Part shown: in pieces, positions 1 to 5,867 of the stretch
Layout: the number at the start of each line of letters is the position of its first letter
How positions within the stretch are numbered: the stretch's first letter is position 1
Notes under the pieces: generated by a model
What the model was told of the DNA's origin: nothing
Seen by the model: the letters and a program-made list of their open reading frames with translations, nothing else
Databases searched by the model: none
Program-made: the position numbers and the translations under genes
Source: Polyangiaceae bacterium
GTDB lineage: Bacteria > Myxococcota_A > Polyangia > Polyangiales > Polyangiaceae
NCBI GenBank assembly: GCA_025934595.1
Contig: JAICXU010000082.1
Span: 1 to 8,966 of the forward strand
Reading direction: 5' to 3'
Length of the DNA: 8,966 bases

Positions 1-616
1 GCTGGCCGCCATTCCCGCTGAAAATCTGCAGCGTCCAATCGAGCTCGTTCGCTTGCGCGCTGTCCGCGTTGTCGCCGCCGAGGAGAACGAAATCCATCGG
101 ATCGTCCTGATTCACGCGATTCACCGTGCGGAGCACGGCGTTGACGACGCGACACTCCATGCCTTCTTGCGGACGCGCGGCCGACTCGAATGGCGGCGCG
201 CCATCGAAACGCGCGAGACGCGCCGGTGACTCGTCGTCCGAATTCTGGAAATCGCAGAGATGCGCGAAGCGAATCAGCCGATGCCGATTCGGGCCTGACG
301 CGGGCGGCAGCGATCCGTCGGGCATGCGATCGCGAACGGGCTCGCCCGGACCCGTCGTGAAATTTCCGTAGCCTTGATCGATGAGCTGCTGCAGCTGGCT
401 CGGATCGTCGGGATTCAGTGGATCGATCGACGAGGAGACCGGATGCTGCAAGACGAGCGTCACCGTGTCCGTGAGCGGCGCCGGCTGCGAGAGCGGCGCG
501 ATCACCGCCGGCGTGCGAGGCGCAGGACCGTCCGATTTCGAAGAGCACGCGATGAGCGCGGTGACGATGCCGAACGCGACGCCGCGAATCACCCAAGAGA
601 AGCGAAGCTTGCGCAT
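1..616 (-). CDS. Lipoprotein metallophosphoesterase (PPA1498-like), C-terminus cut by window edge
   Basis: This is the first 205 residues of a gene that runs off the left edge. The N-terminus is a lipoprotein signal: basic MRKLR, a hydrophobic stretch (about 8-23) and a lipobox LIAC with Cys24 as the lipidation site, followed by SSKSDG and a Pro-rich linker. The product should therefore be anchored to the membrane on the periplasmic or outer face. Two calcineurin-type metal-binding blocks follow. The first, RFAHLCDFQNSDDESPAR (116-133), matches the first metal motif. The second, DFVLLGGDNADSAQANEL (175-192), matches the GD-x(n)-GDN block of the TIGR03768/PPA1498-type phosphoesterases, which carry a similar DEESPAR and GDN-DN-Q-NEL pattern. 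The usual D-x-H is D122-F-Q124 here. The natural substrate is unknown. The ATG at 616 was chosen because it gives a clean signal peptide; an in-frame GTG at 652, 7 bp after the upstream gene, is an alternative. No clear Shine-Dalgarno is visible. Confidence 0.78.
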   Translation of the reverse strand, partial: MRKLRFSWVIRGVAFGIVTALIACSSKSDGPAPRTPAVIAPLSQPAPLTDTVTLVLQHPVSSSIDPLNPDDPSQLQQLIDQGYGNFTTGPGEPVRDRMPDGSLPPASGPNRHRLIRFAHLCDFQNSDDESPARLARFDGAPPFESAARPQEGMECRVVNAVLRTVNRVNQDDPMDFVLLGGDNADSAQANELDWTLQIFSGNGGQ

Positions 617-659
617 CCGGAAAAGATACCGAACGCGCTCGGTGATCGCCACGCCGCCG

Positions 660-1322
660 TCACGAATTCGTCTTTTCGGGCGGCACCGAAAAGCGCGCCA
701 AAACGGGCGGAATTCGGCCATTTTCGGCTCCATTTCGAATCGGTGCCCGCGCCGTGAGCGCGACGGGAACGTGGCCTGCCCACACGTCGAGGCCCATGTC
801 CTCCTCGTCGTCGACAGGGCCGCCTTCGCGAATCTTCGCCGACGCTTCGTCGATCGCGAGGGAGATGACGCGGGTTGCCCGCAGCTCCTTTTCGTTCGGG
901 CCGCGCACGTCACGCGATCTGCCTGGAGCAATCTTTTCGACGAGCGCCTCGAGCACGGCGAGCTTCTCTTCGCGACCCGTGACGTCGGTGCCGCGTCCGA
1001 GGATCACCACCGACCGATAATTCATCGAATGATGAAACGCCGAGCGCGCGAGCACGATGCCGTCCATCAGCGTGACGGTGACGCACAGGGCGTGATCCGA
1101 AATGGTTCCGAGCATGCGGCTCGCGGCCGCGCCGTGCACGAAGAGACGCTCTCCGATGCGCACGCAGATGGTGGGGATCACGAACGGCGCGCCCTGATGC
1201 ACGAAGCCGACATGGCAGACGAGCGCTTCGTCGAGGATCGCGTGGACGACGTCACGGTCGTACGATCCGCGCGCCGGAATGCGGTGAATTTGCGTGCGAT
1301 CGGTAGCGGCGATCGTGCTCAT
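660..1322 (-). CDS. Pyridoxamine 5'-phosphate oxidase family / FMN-binding split-barrel protein
   Basis: The 220-residue cytoplasmic protein has the layout of the Pyridox_ox_2 (NimA-like, COG3467) group of flavin split-barrel proteins. An N-terminal block PARGSYDRDVVHAILDEAL (16-34) is followed by CHVGFV and PFVIPT strands (36-51), GERLFVHGAAASRML (57-71), and the family's FHHSMNYRSVVILGRG block (96-111). The last block is the part most diagnostic of this subfamily. These proteins bind FMN, F420 or heme, and most have no proven substrate; true PNP oxidase (PdxH) activity is not implied. The acidic DDEEDMGLDVW stretch (171-181) and a basic tail end the protein. I prefer the ATG at 1322; a GTG at 1331 would add three residues. 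The gene lies 88 bp after glgX on the same strand and 43 bp before the lipoprotein gene, so it could be co-transcribed with either. Confidence 0.85.
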   Translation of the reverse strand: MSTIAATDRTQIHRIPARGSYDRDVVHAILDEALVCHVGFVHQGAPFVIPTICVRIGERLFVHGAAASRMLGTISDHALCVTVTLMDGIVLARSAFHHSMNYRSVVILGRGTDVTGREEKLAVLEALVEKIAPGRSRDVRGPNEKELRATRVISLAIDEASAKIREGGPVDDEEDMGLDVWAGHVPVALTARAPIRNGAENGRIPPVLARFSVPPEKTNS

Positions 1323-1370
1323 GAAAAGCACTATGACGCGCCTATGGATCCTTCGAAAGGGCCAGATTCG

Positions 1371-1381
1371 ATCAATTTGAT
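1371..1381. promoter_or_regulatory. AT-rich inverted repeat upstream of the split-barrel gene
   Basis: ATCAA-T-TTGAT is a perfect 5+1+5 inverted repeat. It is the only AT-rich stretch in the gap between the glgX stop and the start of the split-barrel gene, about 50 bp upstream of that start. On the minus strand it contains TTGATC, a fair -35-like hexamer, but no good -10 element sits at normal spacing. It could be an operator or part of a promoter. The evidence is only position and symmetry. Confidence 0.2.
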
Positions 1382-1390
1382 TGTGCCAGC

Positions 1391-1418
1391 GCGGCGCCAG
1401 CGGAGCGGCGCTAGCGGA
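1391..1418. repeat. 14-bp tandem duplication over the glgX stop codon
   Basis: Two adjacent 14-bp copies, GCGGCGCCAGCGGA (1391-1404) and GCGGCGCTAGCGGA (1405-1418), differ at one position. In the copy nearer the gene, that difference (C to T on the plus strand) is what makes the TAG stop of glgX on the minus strand. No poly-U tract follows, so this does not look like an intrinsic terminator. Confidence 0.6.
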
Positions 1419-3441
1419 GCAGGACGAAGGACCGCGCGCCGAGCGGATACGCGCGGTCGGTGCGGATCGGCAGCTCGCCCGCGGGCACGCGTCCGGAGCG
1501 GGTGTCGACGAGCACGTTCATCTTCGCGACGCGCGCTTGGAGCAGCGGAGGAAGCGAGTACGCCAGGTCCTCGTCCGCTGCGTTCAGGAGCACGACGACA
1601 TCTTCTCTCTCCGATGCGAACCACGCGCCGATCGAGACCTCGGAGTTCCAATCGTCGCCCGCGAGCTCTTTGCCGTCGGCGCGGAACCACGTCAGATCTT
1701 TTTCTTCGCCCGCGGCGCCGCCGCGAAAGAAGGCGGTCGCATGCGAGAGCGCGAGCTCCTTTCGGAGCATCATGATCCCGCGGGAAAACTCGAGCATTTC
1801 ACGCGCGTCCTCGTCGAGATCCCAGTCGAGCCACGAGGTCTCGTCGTCGTTCACGTACGCATTGTTGTTGCCGTGCTGCGTGCGCCACATCTCGTCGCCA
1901 GCCGTGATCATCGGCACGCCGGCGGACAGGGCGAGCGTCGCGAGAAAATTGCGAACGAGCTCGAGCCGCGCAAGGATGATGGCGCGGTCGCCCGTGTCGC
2001 CTTCGACGCCGAGGTTCGTGCTGTCGTTGTGGTCGTTGCCGTCCTTATTTTTCTCGCCGTTCGCCTCGTTGTGTTTCTGCTCGTAGCTCACGAGATCGCG
2101 GAGCGTGAATCCGTCGTGCGCGGTCACGAAATTGATGCTCGCGGTGGGCCCCCTCCCCGCGAGCTTGTCGCTCGATCCCGCGAGGCGCGTCGCGATCGCG
2201 CCGACGCCGATCGCGTGCCCATTCCAAAACCGGCGCACGTCGTCGCGAAAGCTCGCGTTCCATTCGCGCCACGGCTTGCGAAATTTTCCGAGCTGCATCG
2301 GGTCGGCGGAACAATCCCAAGGCTCGGCAATGAGCTTCATGCGCGCGAGCACGGGGTCTTGGAAGATGGCGTGGAAGATGGGTGCGCGCGGATCGAAGTC
2401 GGTGAATGCACGACCGAGCGCAGGCGCGAGATCGAAGCGGAACCCGTCGACGTGCATTTCTTCGCACCAATAGCGAAGCGAGTCGCAGATCAGCCGGACG
2501 CCGTATTCGTGCGAGGCGTCGAACGTGTTTCCGCATCCAGTAAAATCCACGTATTTGGCCGGATTTTCATCAGAAAGCTTGTAGTATGCACGGTTATCGA
2601 ATCCGCGAAACGACACGGTGGGGCCGAGATGATCGCCTTCGCACGTGTGATTGAAGACGACGTCGAGGATCACCTCGATGCCCGCGGTGTGGAGCTTTCG
2701 CACCATCTCCTTGAGCTCCGCGACCTGCGCGCCGCGGCGTGAGGCAAAGCGCTGATCGGGCGCGAAGAAGCCGAGCGTCGAGTAGCCCCAGTAATTTTTC
2801 ATCCCGCGCTTCGCGAGCGTGTGCTCGTCCGCGCATTCGTGAATGGGAAGGAGCTCGACAGCGGTGACGCCGAGGGATCGCAGGTGCTCGATCGACGCGT
2901 CGTGCGCCACGCCGAGATACGTTCCGCGAATCGGCGCATCGACGGCAGGGTTGCTCCGCGAAAATCCGCGCACGTGCATCTCGTAGATCACCGTATTTTT
3001 CCACGGTGTCTTCGGCGGGGCGTCGCCTCGCCAATCGAACGCGGAGTCGACCACGATCGATTTCGGCACGAACGCAGCATCGTCGCGCGGGTCCGCCGCG
3101 TCATCCGCACCCGCGGCGCGATCGAACCCGAAGACGGGCCCGCTGTAGTCGAGCTTGCCATCGAACGCGCGCGCGTACGGATCGATCAAGAGCTTCGCGG
3201 CATTGAAGCGATTTCCGCGCGCCGGCTCGTAAGGCCCATGCGCGCGATATCCATAACGAGCGCCGGCTCCGGCACCCGGAACGTGCACGCGCCATTCGTC
3301 GCCTTCGCGGTGCATCGGCAAACGCGTTTCGTTCGACGCGTCGTCGAAGAGACAGAGCTCGACGGCGTCCGCATGCGAGGAAAACACGGCGAATGTCGCG
3401 CCGCCGTGCTCCAACGTCACGCCGAGCCGCCCTTCGCGCAT
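1411..3441 (-). CDS. glgX: Glycogen debranching enzyme GlgX (GH13, isoamylase type)
   Basis: The 676-residue protein is close to the usual GlgX length (about 660) and has the full family layout. An N-terminal CBM48 domain (about 1-100) ends in the hallmark NRFNAAKLLIDPYARAFDG (77-95). The catalytic barrel begins with VIYEMHVRGF (151-160). The four GH13 regions are intact: DVVFNH (260-265), DGFRFD with nucleophile Asp337, LIAEPWD with acid/base Glu373, and FVTAHDGFTL with Asp443. The GlgX-type NEANGEKNKDGNDHN loop (458-472) and TAGDE (513-517) follow. It hydrolyses alpha-1,6 branches, typically on phosphorylase-trimmed glycogen, in the cytoplasm. The frame is open much further upstream, but that extension overlaps malQ and has no family similarity. 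The ATG at 3441 lies 2 bp after the malQ stop, indicating translational coupling. A weak AGAAGG lies about 12 bp upstream. The close relative TreX is the main alternative name. Confidence 0.95.
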   Translation of the reverse strand: MREGRLGVTLEHGGATFAVFSSHADAVELCLFDDASNETRLPMHREGDEWRVHVPGAGAGARYGYRAHGPYEPARGNRFNAAKLLIDPYARAFDGKLDYSGPVFGFDRAAGADDAADPRDDAAFVPKSIVVDSAFDWRGDAPPKTPWKNTVIYEMHVRGFSRSNPAVDAPIRGTYLGVAHDASIEHLRSLGVTAVELLPIHECADEHTLAKRGMKNYWGYSTLGFFAPDQRFASRRGAQVAELKEMVRKLHTAGIEVILDVVFNHTCEGDHLGPTVSFRGFDNRAYYKLSDENPAKYVDFTGCGNTFDASHEYGVRLICDSLRYWCEEMHVDGFRFDLAPALGRAFTDFDPRAPIFHAIFQDPVLARMKLIAEPWDCSADPMQLGKFRKPWREWNASFRDDVRRFWNGHAIGVGAIATRLAGSSDKLAGRGPTASINFVTAHDGFTLRDLVSYEQKHNEANGEKNKDGNDHNDSTNLGVEGDTGDRAIILARLELVRNFLATLALSAGVPMITAGDEMWRTQHGNNNAYVNDDETSWLDWDLDEDAREMLEFSRGIMMLRKELALSHATAFFRGGAAGEEKDLTWFRADGKELAGDDWNSEVSIGAWFASEREDVVVLLNAADEDLAYSLPPLLQARVAKMNVLVDTRSGRVPAGELPIRTDRAYPLGARSFVLLR

Positions 3442-3443
3442 GT

Positions 3444-5021
3444 CTAGCGACCGCCTTCTTCGGCGAGCTTTCGAAGCGTCGCCATGCGTTCGGCGATGCG
3501 CGAATCGCGATCCATGTCCTCGAACGTCTTGCCGAATCGATACGTCCAATTTTGCGGACCCACCGTGCCCGGCGTGTTGATGCGGACGTCGTCGTCGATG
3601 ATCTCCTGTCCGAGCACGAGCGCGAGCGACGAACGCGCGTTGACGAGCAGATGCATCTGCGCGCGCCAGAGATCTCCTTCGTTCGCGGTGCGCGAAACCT
3701 TGCAGAGGTCGGCGAGGCCGTCCCGCTCCCATTGCTCGAGCGATTTCCACATCGCGCCGATCGGCGCCGTGTCGTGCGTGCTCCACGATGCGACGCTCGC
3801 CTCGGCGAACTCGCGCGGATCGCGATAGCGATGATTCACGAAGTCGCGCTCCCACGGGATCACGCGATAACCCGGGACGTCGAGATCGCGCATCACGGCG
3901 CGCGCGAAATCCGGGACGACACCGAGATCTTCGGCGATGAGCTCGATACCGGATTTTCGCGCTTCTTCGACCATCACGCCGAGCACGCGTTTGCCCCGCG
4001 CGGTCTGCTCGGGCTCCGTTTCGGGCTCGAATTTGCCCTTCTGCGCGTCGCCGCCGTGCACGACGTACATGCGAAAGACACCGATCAGATGATCGAGACG
4101 AAAGCGATCGTAGAGCATCGCCGCGCGACGCACGCGCGCGCGGAGCCACGCGAAATCATTTTTTTCGATTTCGCTCCATCGATACGGAGGAAGCCCCCAA
4201 TCTTGACCCTTCGGAGTGAACGCGTCGGGCGGTGCGCCGAGCGACGCGTCGACCTCGAACTCGTTCGGCCTTTGCCAGACATCCGCGCTCTCGGTGCCGA
4301 CGACGAACGGGAGATCGCCCATGAGCTCGATGCCGATGTCGCGCATGCGTTTCCGCGCATTGTCCCATTGGAGCTCGGCGTTCCACTGCGCGTAGCGGTG
4401 CGCGAAGATCGTACCTTCGTCGGCCCGCATCTGATTTTCGAGGGTGGACGTATCGCGATTCCGCTCTTTTTCCGGCCAATCACGCCATCCCTTCGCATCG
4501 TTTTTCTTGCGGAGCGAAACGTACGTCGCGAGGTCGTCTTCCCACGACGCGTTCGCGGCGCACCACGCTTGGAATTTTTTCGCGCGCTCCGTTCCGTGTG
4601 CGATCTCGCGCTCGGCAAAAATGGCGGCGGCGCGGGTGAGGACCTTCGACTTCAACGCCCGCACCGCGTCGTACTCCACCGTCCTCGATGCCCGCGCGCG
4701 CGCGAGCTCACGTCGCCCGCCGTCGCCGAGCGTTCGCTCGATCTCGGGCTCGTCGAGATCCTCGATCTCGTCGACGGAGACGTAGATCGGATCGATCCCG
4801 AATGCGGTGCGTGCGCCGTACGGGCTCGTTTCGCCTTGCGCGAGCTCGTGCGGCGGCAAAATTTGGAGAAGCTTGAAACCGCCTGTTTTCAGCCAGATCG
4901 CGCAGTCCGGCAGATCGGTGATCTCGCCGATGCCCCAATTTTCTGCCGTGCGCAGCGAAAATAGCGGAATCGTTGCGCCGAGCTTTCTCTGCCGGTGCTC
5001 TTCTTTTTGGGGGGCATCCAC
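3444..5021 (-). CDS. malQ: 4-alpha-glucanotransferase (amylomaltase, GH77)
   Basis: This 525-residue enzyme has the size of bacterial amylomaltases. It moves alpha-1,4-glucan segments between malto-oligosaccharides in the cytoplasm. GH77 landmarks appear in order: ENWGIGEITDLP (27-38), SPYGARTAFGIDPIYV (66-81), GDLPFVVGTESADVW (235-249), FRLDH with nucleophile Asp310, AEDLG with acid/base Glu364, STHD with the third acidic residue Asp417, and NTPGTVGPQNWTYRF (482-496). Departures from better-known members include STHDTAP instead of the common THDND-type block, and IPLFSL instead of the HPTSLP-type N-terminal block. The three catalytic acids are present, so activity is expected. The only in-frame start before the upstream stop is the GTG at 5021, and it has no clear Shine-Dalgarno. 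A one-base difference in the G6 run at 5009-5014 would instead make the ATG at 5017 the start. The gene is coupled to glgX, giving a glycogen-degradation pair. Confidence 0.93.
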   Translation of the reverse strand: MDAPQKEEHRQRKLGATIPLFSLRTAENWGIGEITDLPDCAIWLKTGGFKLLQILPPHELAQGETSPYGARTAFGIDPIYVSVDEIEDLDEPEIERTLGDGGRRELARARASRTVEYDAVRALKSKVLTRAAAIFAEREIAHGTERAKKFQAWCAANASWEDDLATYVSLRKKNDAKGWRDWPEKERNRDTSTLENQMRADEGTIFAHRYAQWNAELQWDNARKRMRDIGIELMGDLPFVVGTESADVWQRPNEFEVDASLGAPPDAFTPKGQDWGLPPYRWSEIEKNDFAWLRARVRRAAMLYDRFRLDHLIGVFRMYVVHGGDAQKGKFEPETEPEQTARGKRVLGVMVEEARKSGIELIAEDLGVVPDFARAVMRDLDVPGYRVIPWERDFVNHRYRDPREFAEASVASWSTHDTAPIGAMWKSLEQWERDGLADLCKVSRTANEGDLWRAQMHLLVNARSSLALVLGQEIIDDDVRINTPGTVGPQNWTYRFGKTFEDMDRDSRIAERMATLRKLAEEGGR

Positions 5022-5033
5022 GCGAAGCGGCGA

Positions 5034-5056
5034 TTTGTCACGACAAAGGCACGTGC
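5034..5056. promoter_or_regulatory. Two adjacent palindromes in the malQ / TonB-like divergent gap
   Basis: The gap holds TTTGTC-AC-GACAAA (5034-5047, perfect 6+2+6 inverted repeat) and, one base later, the perfect 8-bp palindrome GCACGTGC (5049-5056). They lie 13 bp upstream of the malQ GTG and about 47 bp upstream of the plus-strand ATG, where a shared operator would be expected. The first palindrome includes TTGTCA, a near-consensus -35 hexamer, but I see no good -10 at 17 bp on either strand. Binding by a dimeric repressor or activator is an inference from symmetry and position. I do not recognise the site as that of a named regulator. Confidence 0.35.
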
Positions 5057-5102
5057 GGCAAGCTCCAAAAACGGAACTTTTTCCTCTTCACCGCGGTCTG
5101 TC

Positions 5103-5867
5103 ATGCTGACGTCGATGCGCGCGCGCCCGCTTCTGCCCTGGCTCCTGGCTTCGTTCGCGCTCCACGTCCTCGTGTCGGCGGGCGCAACGCGCCTCGGGAA
5201 GAAAGCGGCGCCGAAGAGCGAGCCGACCACGAGTTCGGTCGGCGGGGGCGACACGTTCGACGTGAGCACCGAGCCCGAGAGCGATCCAGGATCGGAAGAC
5301 ACGACCACGACCGAAAATGCGGGCGCGCGGCCGGACGACGGCATCGAAATCATGGGAGCGGCAGTGCAACCGCGCAAGCTTCACGCACCGCACGCGGCCG
5401 CAGCGGGCGAGTCGAAATCGGGCGGCACGTCGCGCGATCAAGTCTTCGGTGCGCAAGGAGACCGCGCCGCGGTGGATCTCGCGACCGCGTTCACGCGCAG
5501 CTTTCCGCAGGTCGCGAGCGCCGACCCCGCATGGGCGAAGGCGCCGCTCGGATCCGCAGGGACGGTCGACGTCGAAATCGAAATCGACGAGCAAGGCAAC
5601 GTCGTGAACGCGAACGTGGCCTCGGGCTCCTCCACGCTCCGCGGAAGCGTGGAGCGCACGCTCATGATCTTGCGGCACCGCACGTTCACTGCGCATGCGC
5701 GCGTCACCATTCTTCACGTCGCAGGCGAGGTCTCGCGCGACACGATGCACGACGGCCTCCACGGCGACGTCTTCGCCGTCGGCGGAAGCTTCGCGGGCGG
5801 CGAAGGCGACGGCTTCTTCGCGCTCGCGATCGGGCGTCGCATCGACGTGCACGTCACCGAGAAGTGA
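5103..5867 (+). CDS. Membrane-anchored TonB-like C-terminal-domain protein
   Basis: The 254-residue product starts with a single hydrophobic anchor (RPLLPWLLASFALHVLVSAG, 8-27). A Thr-, Glu- and Asp-rich low-complexity linker (about 35-85) and an Ala/His-rich stretch follow. The segment GTVDVEIEIDEQGNVVNANV (153-172), continuing into ASGSSTLRGSVERTLMILRHRTF, has the strand-turn-strand-helix pattern of TonB C-terminal domains (G-x-V-x-V-x-F-x-ID-x-x-G-x-V). A Gly-rich, strand-rich tail ends the protein. It probably spans the inner membrane with its bulk in the periplasm. No ExbB/ExbD or receptor gene is nearby, the TonB YP motif is absent and the linker is not Pro-Lys rich, so energy transduction is uncertain. 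I chose the ATG at 5103; the ATG at 5115 is possible. A GTG at 4995 was rejected because it overlaps malQ and hides the anchor. The stop abuts the stop of the convergent gene. Confidence 0.7.
   Translation: MLTSMRARPLLPWLLASFALHVLVSAGATRLGKKAAPKSEPTTSSVGGGDTFDVSTEPESDPGSEDTTTTENAGARPDDGIEIMGAAVQPRKLHAPHAAAAGESKSGGTSRDQVFGAQGDRAAVDLATAFTRSFPQVASADPAWAKAPLGSAGTVDVEIEIDEQGNVVNANVASGSSTLRGSVERTLMILRHRTFTAHARVTILHVAGEVSRDTMHDGLHGDVFAVGGSFAGGEGDGFFALAIGRRIDVHVTEK

Noticed and set aside
1382..1420. Intrinsic terminator after glgX
   Set aside because: The GC-rich stretch is a direct duplication, not a clean inverted repeat, and no U tract follows.
381..1775. A 464-codon open frame on the plus strand
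   Set aside because: It runs antisense across three well-supported minus-strand genes and has a low-complexity Arg-rich composition.
1381..2742. A 453-codon open frame on the plus strand
   Set aside because: It lies opposite glgX, is rich in Arg, Glu, Ala and Val with no domain pattern, and is explained by codon bias on the coding strand of a high-G+C genome.
3442..4149. A 236-residue N-terminal extension of GlgX
   Set aside because: It overlaps malQ completely, is Arg-rich without family similarity, and the CBM48 domain begins right at the ATG at 3441.
3393..4964. A 523-codon open frame on the plus strand
   Set aside because: It is the antisense shadow of malQ, which has intact GH77 motifs; the plus-strand translation shows no recognisable motif.
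5070..5085. GGAA-CTTT-TTCC as an operator
   Set aside because: The arms are only four bases long and this is expected by chance in a gap of this size.
4995..5102. A longer GTG start for the TonB-like gene
   Set aside because: It overlaps the malQ start region and puts 36 unrelated residues before the membrane anchor.
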